NCBI GenBank assembly: GCA_021298815.1
Contig: JAJTHE010000003.1
Span: 1 to 64,000, forward strand
DNA from: Betaproteobacteria bacterium
GTDB taxonomy: Bacteria > Pseudomonadota > Gammaproteobacteria > Burkholderiales > CAIKXV01
Reading direction: 5' to 3'
Length of the DNA stretch: 64,000 nucleotides
In this document: positions 56,311 to 64,000 of the stretch, one piece after another
Position numbering within the stretch: position 1 is the first letter of the stretch
How the letters are laid out: each line of letters starts with the position of its first letter
Notes under the pieces: generated by a model
Database searches by the model: none
The model's input: the letters and a program-made list of their open reading frames with translations, nothing else
What the model was told of the DNA's origin: nothing
Position numbers and translations under genes: made by a program

Positions 56311-57102
56311 ATGCAGCTTCAGTCACCTCCGCCACCGCCACCTGCACCGTCTCTTTCCCTGAAGGGGCGCACCGCGCTCGTGACCGGAGCAGGAAAAGGG
56401 CTGGGCCGTGCAAGCGCGCTGGCGCTTGCAGCGGCGGGTGCCCGTGTCGCGGTGCTTGCGAGAACTGCGTCCGACGTCGCGCGCGTCGCCGCCGAGATCG
56501 AGGCCCTCGGTGGCCGCGCGTTGCCGCTTGCGGCCGACGCTACCCGGTCTGCAGAGGTGGAGGCCGCAGTAGAACAGGTCTTGGCCGCGTTCGGGACGAT
56601 AGATGTGCTGGTGCATTCTGTCGGGCGCAGTCTGCGCAAGCCCGTCCTGAGCTTGACGGATGCCGACTGGACAGGGCTCATCGCCGCCAACCTGGACTCG
56701 ACCTTCTTCTTCTGCCGCGCGGTCGGCCGGCAGATGGTCACCCAGGGACACGGCTCGATCATCAACATCGCGTCGGCTGCCGGTTTACGCGGCCGCCCGA
56801 GCAACGCGGCCTATTCGGCGGCCAAGGCGGGCGTGATCAACCTGTCGCGTGCGATGGCGATGGAATGGGCATCGTCCAGGGTACGCGTCAACGTACTCGC
56901 ACCGGGGCGCTTTCTCACGCCACTCACCGAGCCGGAGATGAGCGACCCGTTGAAGTACGAGGCCTTCATCAGGCAGGTCCCCCTCGGCCGGATCGGCCGG
57001 CCGGAGGAACTGCATCACATCATCGTATGGCTCGCCTCGGACGCGTCCGCATTTGCGACCGGAAGCGTGATCGTCATCGACGGCGGTCAGACCCTGCTCT
57101 AG
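56311..57102 (+). CDS. SDR family oxidoreductase
   Basis: GRTALVTGAGKGLGRASALALAAAGARVAVLAR, VHSVGRS, AYSAAKAGVINLSRAMAMEW, GSVIVIDGGQTLL. Confidence 0.93.
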   Translation: MQLQSPPPPPPAPSLSLKGRTALVTGAGKGLGRASALALAAAGARVAVLARTASDVARVAAEIEALGGRALPLAADATRSAEVEAAVEQVLAAFGTIDVLVHSVGRSLRKPVLSLTDADWTGLIAANLDSTFFFCRAVGRQMVTQGHGSIINIASAAGLRGRPSNAAYSAAKAGVINLSRAMAMEWASSRVRVNVLAPGRFLTPLTEPEMSDPLKYEAFIRQVPLGRIGRPEELHHIIVWLASDASAFATGSVIVIDGGQTLL

Positions 57103-57587
57103 CGGTCTGCAGCCGGCGGCACGATTTCGAATACGCAGATGGTTTCGACCGGCGCCGTGTAGATGAGGTCCGGCACGCTCAGACTGGCTCGTGCGCCAGC
57201 GCCGGCCACCGGGCCGAACACTTCCAGAAAAAGGTCCGACGCGCCGTTTGCCACGAAGGGCGCCTGTTCGAAGCCCGGCGCACCGTTGACGAACACCTGC
57301 AGTTGCACTACCCGCGAGATGCGGTCCAGATCGCCCAGCACCGCCTGCGCCTGGGCAAGATGGTTGATCGCGCACAGACGCGCCGATTGATATGCCTGCT
57401 CGACACTGACCTTGTCGCCGACTTTCCCGAGATAGGGAAACTCGCCGTTTACATGTCCCAGCGTGCCCTGACAGAAAAGAAGGTTCCCGCTGGCGACACC
57501 GGAAACAAGGCCCGGGTTCGCTTTGACCACCGGCGCATTGGGCAGTTGAATACCCAGCTCCCGCAATCGTTCCATGATCTTCGACAT
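57099..57587 (-). CDS. RidA family protein
   Basis: ASGNLLFCQGTLGHVNGEF, QSARLCAINHLAQAQAVLGDLDRISRVVQLQVFVNGAPGF. Start placed at ATG 57587. Confidence 0.88.
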   Translation of the reverse strand: MSKIMERLRELGIQLPNAPVVKANPGLVSGVASGNLLFCQGTLGHVNGEFPYLGKVGDKVSVEQAYQSARLCAINHLAQAQAVLGDLDRISRVVQLQVFVNGAPGFEQAPFVANGASDLFLEVFGPVAGAGARASLSVPDLIYTAPVETICVFEIVPPAADR

Positions 57588-57707
57588 GTGCAGTTCCTCG
57601 GGTTCAGATGTGTACGGCTGCATTCAGCAGCTTTGCGCGGCGTTCGTCTTGCCCGCGCTCCTGCGGACGATTACCCTAGATGACAGTGCTCACCCTAAGG
57701 GATCGCC

Positions 57708-58094
57708 ATGGCAAAGACGGTTATCTACAGCCCGAAAGTCCCGCGCGCAACCTCCCCGCATTCGCACGCCGTCAAGACGGGCGATCTGGTCTTCGTGAGC
57801 GGCTGCCCGGCCTACTACGATGACCTGAAGATCGCCAAGGGCGATTTTGCAGCACAGATGCGGCAGTGCATGACCAACATCAAGCATATTCTGGAAGAAG
57901 CGGGAACGAAACTCGACAATGTCGTCAAGGTCAATGTGTTCTTGGACAGGCGCGCCGACTTCGAGGAGATGAACGCCATCTACCGGGAGTTCTTCGGCAA
58001 TGACCCGAACACCTGGCCGGCACGCACGACGATCGAGGCGCGGCTGCCGCGCAAGGACTTCCTGCTGGAGATCGAGTGCGTGGCGGAGCTCTGA
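57708..58094 (+). CDS. RidA family protein
   Basis: SPHSHAVKTGDLVFVSGCPAYYDDLKIAKGDFAAQMRQCMTNIKHILEEAGTKLDNVVKVNVFLDRRADFEEMNAIYREFFG...PARTTIEARLPRKDFLLEIECVA. Confidence 0.93.
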   Translation: MAKTVIYSPKVPRATSPHSHAVKTGDLVFVSGCPAYYDDLKIAKGDFAAQMRQCMTNIKHILEEAGTKLDNVVKVNVFLDRRADFEEMNAIYREFFGNDPNTWPARTTIEARLPRKDFLLEIECVAEL

Positions 58095-58263
58095 GCGGCG
58101 GCGCCTGCTGCGGCGACTCGACCTGGATTGCCTCGTCCTTGATGCGTTTGGCGAGCTTGGGGTCTCTCATGCGATCATCGCCCTGACCGCCTCAGGAGTG
58201 CCGCTGGCCTCTTCCTGCATCGTGTTGCAGGGTCCGAACGCGTGTCGAGCACGCGTGCTGCCT

Positions 58264-58950
58264 TTATGCCCGCTTGGGCAGCTTGACGTTCCGCGAACAC
58301 ACCCACAGCAGTTCGGCGTCCCGCGCGGTGCCCGACACGAACGCATGGCCCATCGAACTGTCGAAGTAGCAGCTATCGCCCTCCCCGAGCCGCAGCGGTT
58401 CATAGAACTCGCAATGCAGCCAGACCTCACCTTTGAGTATGTAGACGAACTCCTCGCCATCGTGGCGCGGCAGGTGGGGGAACTCCTTGATGGCATGTGC
58501 CTTGATGCGTGCGGTCAGTGGCACGAACTGCTTGTCCGAGACATCCGCGCAGAGCATTTCGTAGTCGTATCGCGGGGTGCGGTGCGCGACGCCCTGCCCT
58601 TTTCGCGTGACGCCACGGCGTCCCGTGGACACCAGGCGGGCGACGGGCGTGAACAGCTCCGAGACGTCCACCTCGAGCCCGTTGGCGAGCGCGACGATCT
58701 TCTCGTAGGTCGGTGACAGCAGGCCGTTCTCGATCTTCGAGAGCGCCGACGGCGACATCCCGGTCCGCTTGCTCAGGTCGCGCAGGGTCAACTCGCGGTG
58801 GACGCGCAGCGCGCGAACCTTCGTGGCCAGCACGCCGGCGCCGGATTCCGTTGCTGGAAGCGCCGCAGGCAGCGGCTTGACCGGTGCCAGCGCTTGGCTG
58901 GCCGTCCTGCGCCCAGGCCCGTCGGGGACCATCTTCCGTACCGTCTTCAT
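58264..58950 (-). CDS. XRE family transcriptional regulator with C-terminal cupin domain
   Basis: KVRALRVHRELTLRDLSKRTGMSPSALSKIENGLLSPTYEKIVALANGLEVDVSELF plus cupin HLPRHDGEEFVYILKGEVWLHCEFYEPLRLGEGDSCYFDSSMGHAF. Start placed at ATG 58950. Confidence 0.9.
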   Translation of the reverse strand: MKTVRKMVPDGPGRRTASQALAPVKPLPAALPATESGAGVLATKVRALRVHRELTLRDLSKRTGMSPSALSKIENGLLSPTYEKIVALANGLEVDVSELFTPVARLVSTGRRGVTRKGQGVAHRTPRYDYEMLCADVSDKQFVPLTARIKAHAIKEFPHLPRHDGEEFVYILKGEVWLHCEFYEPLRLGEGDSCYFDSSMGHAFVSGTARDAELLWVCSRNVKLPKRA

Positions 58951-59020
58951 GCGCTTGGCTGCCACGCGGGCCCGATCTGTTCGAAGCCCGGATTGTAGAG
59001 GGTCCGGGGCATCGTCGCCT

Positions 59021-60064
59021 TCAAGGCCGGGCCGCTGGGTCCAGCAGCGCGTCAAGCCGGGCGCGCACGCCCGCCGCGATGGGTATCCCGACGCTGTGCG
59101 ACCGCCGACGGTTCTCGTAGCGTCGGTCTCCCGGCAGGCGTGCCTGTCCGCTGTCGTGCAACCCCTGGACGAGTTCCTCGACGCGGTCTGGAAAGCCTGC
59201 GCCCACAAGACGCGTGGGATCGATGAGGCAAAGCAGTTGCCCGCTGCGCGATGTCTGCGCACCGTGATGCTGGCGACGATCGACCTGGAAGGAAAACGCC
59301 GCCCCGGTCAAGGCCCCGGCCATGAGCTCGACCATCATGGAAATCGAGGATCCCTTGTGCTTGCCGAAGGGGAGCAGCGCACCCCCTTCCAGGATGGCCT
59401 TCGGATCCACCGTCGGCTGTGCCGCCTGGTCGATGCCGATGCCCGGCGGTACCGTCTCGCCGTGGTCCTGCGCGAGCTTGACCTCGCCATAGGACATCGC
59501 GCTGGAGGCCTGGTCGAACACCAGCGGATCCGTGTGGTGTCTAGGAACGGCCAGCGCCATCGGATTGGTGCCGTAAAAGGGGCGGTGGCCGCCATGCGGG
59601 GCCACCCGGCTGATCCCGTTGACGAAGGTCAGCGCCACCAGTCCCTGTCGGGCGAACGGCTCGACATCGAGCCACAGTGCACCGAGGTGGTGGGAGTCGT
59701 GCGTCGCGACGATGCACAGGCCCTGGGTGCAGACCTTGTCCAGCGCCCTTTCCTTCACTTTCGCGAGCGCCGGCTGTGCAAAGCCGTTGCGGGCGTCCAC
59801 GTGCAGCATCGACGGGGCGACGTCATCGATCTGCGGGATCGCCTTCGCGTCGACATAGCCGCTGTGCAACGTGGACACATAGCTCGGCATGCGGAACACG
59901 CCGTGGCTGAGCGCGCCATCGCGCTCTGCACTGGCGCAGTTGTGCGCGAGCTCATGCGCGACATCGGCAGGCGCGCCATGGACCTCCAGGATGCGGCCGA
60001 GCAGGTCGACCAGCGCGTCGAAGTGCAGGTAGGCGGTTTCGGGCGCGGCGGCCTCAGCGGTCAC
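59021..60064 (-). CDS. Ldh2/malate-lactate dehydrogenase family oxidoreductase
   Basis: AHNCASAERDGALSHGVFRMPSYVSTLHSGYVD, HDSHHLGALWLDVEPFARQGLVALTFVNG, PFYGTNPMALAVPR, LPFGKHKGSSISMMVELMAGALTGAAF. Confidence 0.92.
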   Translation of the reverse strand: MTAEAAAPETAYLHFDALVDLLGRILEVHGAPADVAHELAHNCASAERDGALSHGVFRMPSYVSTLHSGYVDAKAIPQIDDVAPSMLHVDARNGFAQPALAKVKERALDKVCTQGLCIVATHDSHHLGALWLDVEPFARQGLVALTFVNGISRVAPHGGHRPFYGTNPMALAVPRHHTDPLVFDQASSAMSYGEVKLAQDHGETVPPGIGIDQAAQPTVDPKAILEGGALLPFGKHKGSSISMMVELMAGALTGAAFSFQVDRRQHHGAQTSRSGQLLCLIDPTRLVGAGFPDRVEELVQGLHDSGQARLPGDRRYENRRRSHSVGIPIAAGVRARLDALLDPAARP

Positions 60065-60076
60065 CCGTGGCCCCGG

Positions 60077-60736
60077 TCATCTCGGTTGGATCGGGAAGGG
60101 ACGCCGCGCGCGAAGCTGCGACTCGAAGCCCTCTGGCCTGCGCCAGGTGCAGCGCTCGGCGGCGCTCGCCTCGTGTCCCAGGATCGCGACCTCGTGCTCG
60201 AGCGTGCGCGTGATGTCGTCCTTCCCGCTGAGCAACTGGGCCTTGTCGCCCGGACCGATCGTAAAGGGCGCCCGCAGCCCTCCCGGTCCGCTGACCTGCT
60301 GAGAGGGGAGGTCCACATCGACCGTCGCGCCGGGTGCGTCCTCGAGCGCGGCGCACAGCGCCGCGGCGAACCGAGGCGTCACCTGTGCCAGGAGGAGGCC
60401 GTTCTTGATGCCGTTGACATAGAAGATACCGCCGAAGCTCGGGCCGACGACCGCGCGGATACCCCAGTCCTGCAACGCGTAGACGGCCTGTTCGCGGGCC
60501 GAGCCGCAGGCGAAGTTCTCCGCCGTGATCATGACCTTGGCGCCGTGATAGCGGGGCTGATCCAGGGGAAACGCCGCTTCAGCACCCGATCCGAAACGCA
60601 GGTCGTGGAACAGTACGGTGCTGTAGTCGAACCGCCGAGGCTTCATGATGTAACGGCCCGGAATGATCTGGTCGGTATCGACGTTCGGGCGGTGGAACGG
60701 GACCGCGATCCCGGTGATGCGTCCCACGGGCTCCAT
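60077..60736 (-). CDS. leuD: 3-isopropylmalate dehydratase small subunit-like protein (LeuD family)
   Basis: PFHRPNVDTDQIIPGRYIMKPRRFDYSTVLFHDLRF, MITAENFACGSAREQAVYALQDWGIRAVVGPSFGGIFYVNGIKNGLL. Start placed at ATG 60736. Confidence 0.88.
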   Translation of the reverse strand: MEPVGRITGIAVPFHRPNVDTDQIIPGRYIMKPRRFDYSTVLFHDLRFGSGAEAAFPLDQPRYHGAKVMITAENFACGSAREQAVYALQDWGIRAVVGPSFGGIFYVNGIKNGLLLAQVTPRFAAALCAALEDAPGATVDVDLPSQQVSGPGGLRAPFTIGPGDKAQLLSGKDDITRTLEHEVAILGHEASAAERCTWRRPEGFESQLRARRPFPIQPR

Positions 60737-62169
60737 CAGGGTTTTTCCTCGTTGGGGGCGGCTGCAGCCGCGCGCAGCCATTCCCGCACGTCCGTGATGC
60801 GGCCGGTCAGGGCGGCGGCAGCAGCCATCGCCGGACTCATCAGGTGCGTGCGGGCGCCCTTCCCCTGCCGCCCCATGAAATTGCGATTGGTGGTGGACGC
60901 GCAGCGCAGGCTGGAGGCGACCAGGTCGCCGTTCATGCCCAGACACATCGAGCAGCCGGGGTCGCGCCACTCGAATCCCGCCGCCAGGAAGATGTCGTGC
61001 AGCCCTTCCGCCTCGGCCTGGCGCTTGATCTCGCTGCTGCCCGGGGTCACTACCGCCGGAACCCTGGCCTTGCCATGTTTCGCCACCTCGGCGGCGCGGC
61101 GCAGGTCTTCCAGGCGGCCATTGGTGCAGGAGCCGATGAACACCTGGTCCACGGTGACGTCCGCGATACGCATGCCGGGCGTCAGGTCCATGTACTGGAG
61201 CGCCGCCTGCATGCGCTGTCGTTCCGGCGCCGTCGCGGCGCTGTACGGATCGGGCACCACCGAGTCCACCGCCAGGGCGTCCTGCGGGCTGGTGCCCCAT
61301 GTCACGGTGGGTGCGACCTGTGCGGCGTCCAGTTCGACCTCCCGGTCGAAGCGCGCCCCAGGATCCGTCGCCAGGACGCGCCACCCCGCCACGGCGCGAT
61401 CCCAGTCCTCGCCCTGCGGTGCACACGGACGTCCCTTCAGGTAGCGGAACGTGACCTCGTCCGGCGCGATGATCGCCGCCCGTGCGCCCGCCTCCACCGC
61501 CATGTTGCACAGAGTCATGCGCTGCGACATCGACATCTCCGCGACGCAGTCGCCGTCGAACTCGAGGACATGCCCGATCGCGCCCCCGGCGCCGATCCGG
61601 CCGATCAGCGCCAGCACGAGGTCCTTCGCGTCGACGCCCACGCCCATCCGGCCCGTCAGACGCGCGCGCATCGAACGATACGGCGCCTGCCACAACGTCT
61701 GGGTGGCCAGCACATGGGTCACCTCGGACAGTCCGATACCCAGGGACAACGCGCCCATCGCGCCATTGGTCGTGGTGTGCGAGTCGTCTCCGGCGATCAG
61801 GATGCCGGGCAGGGTCAAACCCAGTTCCGAGGCGACGATATGGCCGATGCCCTGGCGCGGATCCTGCAGCCCGACGTACAGCAGGCCGGTGGCGCGCGCG
61901 ATGCCGTCCATGTAGACAAGCGCCTCGCGGTTCTCCGCATCGGGAATACCGGCCGCACGGTCGCGGGTCGGCACTGTATGGTCCATCGCGAGGAAGGTCT
62001 GGCCCGGCCGGCGGACCGTCCGCCCCAGTCGCTCCAGCTCCTGGAAGCAGATGAACGAGGTCTCGTTCAGGTAGTGCAGGTCGACGGCGAGCAGTGTATC
62101 CCCCGCCTCGTTGCCCAGGATCCGATGCGGGTTCCAGATCTTGTCGACAATGGTCTGCGCGGTACTCAT
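60736..62169 (-). CDS. leuC: 3-isopropylmalate dehydratase/homoaconitase large subunit-like protein (LeuC family)
   Basis: MDHTVPTRD, GDDSHTTTNGAMGALSLGIGLSEVTHVLATQTLWQ, VFIGSCTNGRLEDLRRAA, DPGCSMCLGMNGD, STTNRNFMGRQGKGARTHLMSPAMAAAAALTG. Start placed at ATG 62169. Confidence 0.9.
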   Translation of the reverse strand: MSTAQTIVDKIWNPHRILGNEAGDTLLAVDLHYLNETSFICFQELERLGRTVRRPGQTFLAMDHTVPTRDRAAGIPDAENREALVYMDGIARATGLLYVGLQDPRQGIGHIVASELGLTLPGILIAGDDSHTTTNGAMGALSLGIGLSEVTHVLATQTLWQAPYRSMRARLTGRMGVGVDAKDLVLALIGRIGAGGAIGHVLEFDGDCVAEMSMSQRMTLCNMAVEAGARAAIIAPDEVTFRYLKGRPCAPQGEDWDRAVAGWRVLATDPGARFDREVELDAAQVAPTVTWGTSPQDALAVDSVVPDPYSAATAPERQRMQAALQYMDLTPGMRIADVTVDQVFIGSCTNGRLEDLRRAAEVAKHGKARVPAVVTPGSSEIKRQAEAEGLHDIFLAAGFEWRDPGCSMCLGMNGDLVASSLRCASTTNRNFMGRQGKGARTHLMSPAMAAAAALTGRITDVREWLRAAAAAPNEEKP

Positions 62170-62182
62170 GGGGCTGTCCGGG

Positions 62183-63148
62183 TCATTCGACCTTGATGTT
62201 CGCGTCGCGTGCGATCTGTCCCAGCTTGGTGATTTCGCTGCGGATGAACGCGGCGAACTCGGCGGCCGAGCTCTGGTCACGGATGATCGCGTTGTCCTGA
62301 ACCCACCTGGTCATCTCGGGCGTGGCCATGATCTTGTTGATCTCCTGGTTGATGCGTCCGACGATGGCCGGTGGCGTGCCGGCGGTGGTGACCACGCCAT
62401 ACCACTCGCTGATGTCGAAGCCGGGAAAGCCGCTTTCCGCGACGGTCGGCACGGTGGGCATGTTCGGGGCCCGGCGCGCGCTCGTCACGGCCAGCGCCCG
62501 CAGCCGGCCCGACTCGACGTTCTGGCGGATCGTAGGCACGGCGGCCACGCCGATCGGGATCTCGGCCCCCATCATCGCGGCCATCATCGGACCCGCGCCG
62601 CGGTAGGGCGTATGGATGAGCACGATGTTGGCCTGACGCTTGAACAGCTCGCCGGCGAAGTGGTGCGCCAGGCCGGCCCCGGCGGTGGCGTAGTTCATTC
62701 CACCGGGGGTGCTCTTGGCCAGGGCGATGAGTTCCTGCAGCGTCTGTGCCTTCACGCCCGAATGCACCCCGATCACCAGCGGGATCTTGCCGATGAGTGC
62801 GACCGCGGCGACATCGCGCACCGGGTCGAACGGCATGTTGGGCTGGATCGCCGGCGACGAGGCATGGGTGCTCACGATCACGCCCAGCGTATGTCCATCC
62901 GGCGTCGCGCGCACGACTTCGGCGGTGGCCAGCAGGCCGCTGGCGCCGGTGCGGTTCTCGACCACGACCGGCTGCCCGAGACGCTCGGACATCGCTTTCT
63001 GCAGGATCCGCCCCACGAGGTCGGCCGCGCCGCCCGGGGAGAAGCCGACCAGGATGCGGACCGGCTTCGTGGGCCAGTCCTGGGCAACCGCCGGGGCGGC
63101 CGAGAGGACGGTGATTGCCAGACTGAGCAGCAGGCGTTTCGCGTTCAT
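62183..63148 (-). CDS. Bug/TctC-type TTT substrate-binding protein
   Basis: DWPTKPVRILVGFSPGGAADLVGRILQKAMSERLGQPVVVENRTGASGLLATAEVVRATPDGHTLGVIV. Start placed at ATG 63148. Confidence 0.94.
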   Translation of the reverse strand: MNAKRLLLSLAITVLSAAPAVAQDWPTKPVRILVGFSPGGAADLVGRILQKAMSERLGQPVVVENRTGASGLLATAEVVRATPDGHTLGVIVSTHASSPAIQPNMPFDPVRDVAAVALIGKIPLVIGVHSGVKAQTLQELIALAKSTPGGMNYATAGAGLAHHFAGELFKRQANIVLIHTPYRGAGPMMAAMMGAEIPIGVAAVPTIRQNVESGRLRALAVTSARRAPNMPTVPTVAESGFPGFDISEWYGVVTTAGTPPAIVGRINQEINKIMATPEMTRWVQDNAIIRDQSSAAEFAAFIRSEITKLGQIARDANIKVE

Positions 63149-63156
63149 GGAGTGCC

Positions 63157-64000
63157 TCACGGAGTTGGCGGGGGAGAAACGGAGGTCGTCGCGGCGTTGT
63201 AGACCAGTCGAGCAGCGACGGCGTCTTCGACCGCCTGGCCAAGGGCCTTGAACACGACCGTCGTGCCGGCCGGCGGAGGCGGCTCGATACCCGCGAGAAT
63301 CGCGCCGATCTCGGCATGCACGCGCGCACCGGACAGGATCACATCGCCCGCCTCCTGCTGCGCGGCCTCGCGGCTGTCGACCACTACGTGCGCCTGCATG
63401 GTCGCGTCATCCAGCTCGCGCCAGTGGGGCCGCGGTGCGCCGACCGCCGCGACAAAGGCACCGGGCTTGAGCCAGGCGCCTTTCAGGATCGGTTCGGTGG
63501 CGGTGGTGACGGTGCAGACGATGTCGGCACCCTCGACGGCTGCCTGAGCACTTGTAGCCGCCACGCCCCCCACCTCTTCCGCGCAGCGCGCGGCGTTGCG
63601 CGCGGTCGGACTCCAGATGCGCACTTCGTCGATGCGGCGCACCCGGCGCATGGCCTGCACATGGGAGCGCGCCAGCACGCCGCTGCCCAGCAGCGCGAGC
63701 ACCTTGGGCGCGCGCGAGGTGAGCGCGTCCGCGCCGATGGCCGAGACGACGGCCGTGCGCAAGGCGGTGATCCAGGTCCCGTCCATCACGGCCAGCGTAC
63801 CGCCGGTCTCGGCACAGAACAGCACGATCGTGGCCTGCATCGTCGGAAGCCCGCGTGCGGCGTTGCCCGGGCACTGCGTGATCAGCTTGGTGGCCAGGGC
63901 GCCATCGATCAGGGCCGGCTTGAGGAACAGCACCCCGTGCGGGAAATCCATCGCCATGCGAATGGGCTGGACCACGCGACCGGCGGACAGCGCGATGAGT
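63157..64000 (-). CDS. ornithine cyclodeaminase/mu-crystallin family protein (5' end beyond window)
   Basis: VQPIRMAMDFPHGVLFLKPALID, DGTWITALRTAVVSAIGADALTSRAPKVLALLGSGVLARSHVQAMRRVRRIDEVRIWSPT; frame stays open to the window end. Confidence 0.9.
   Translation of the reverse strand, partial: LIALSAGRVVQPIRMAMDFPHGVLFLKPALIDGALATKLITQCPGNAARGLPTMQATIVLFCAETGGTLAVMDGTWITALRTAVVSAIGADALTSRAPKVLALLGSGVLARSHVQAMRRVRRIDEVRIWSPTARNAARCAEEVGGVAATSAQAAVEGADIVCTVTTATEPILKGAWLKPGAFVAAVGAPRPHWRELDDATMQAHVVVDSREAAQQEAGDVILSGARVHAEIGAILAGIEPPPPAGTTVVFKALGQAVEDAVAARLVYNAATTSVSPPPTP

Noticed and set aside
58769-61444. 891-aa plus-strand ORF
   Set aside because: Antisense to XRE-cupin, Ldh2, LeuD and LeuC genes with clear motifs; low-complexity Arg/Gly-rich translation.
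1-64000. CRISPR arrays, tRNA/rRNA genes, prophage or toxin-antitoxin/defence genes
   Set aside because: No regularly spaced repeats, tRNA-like or rRNA-like sequence, or recognisable phage/defence proteins were seen; the only mobile-element signal is the decayed transposase.

Overview
This is a high-GC bacterial chromosomal window. Gene content resembles Burkholderiales/Betaproteobacteria (inference from content only, no search was run). It is almost entirely catabolic and is dominated by CoA-ester chemistry. Features include acyl-CoA dehydrogenase (partial), AMP-dependent ligase, enoyl-CoA hydratases, CaiB/BaiF type III CoA-transferases (two are tandem fusions), hotdog/MaoC-type dehydratases, MmgE/PrpD proteins, aconitase and LeuCD-type isomerases. 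Eleven Bug/TctC-type periplasmic binding proteins are present without any TctA/TctB membrane genes. Also present: a PutA plus divergent Lrp regulator, a CoxMSL-type molybdenum hydroxylase whose FAD subunit appears to start at CTG, a double-RidA protein plus a divergent RidA pair, a decayed IS5-like transposase, and several transcription factors (GntR, LysR/CysB-like, XRE-cupin, Lrp). The best candidates for undescribed systems are (1) the 12-gene minus-strand operon at 4256-19476 (TcuA-like flavoprotein, aconitase, aspartate dehydrogenase, TPP enzyme, two MmgE/PrpD, FAH, three Bug, internal GntR) with a GTGTATACAC palindrome upstream, and (2) the tightly overlapping operon at 41910-50428 (nitronate monooxygenase, double CaiB, enoyl-CoA hydratase, double RidA, two hotdog proteins, two Bug). 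All product names come from reading the translations by eye; no database search was done.
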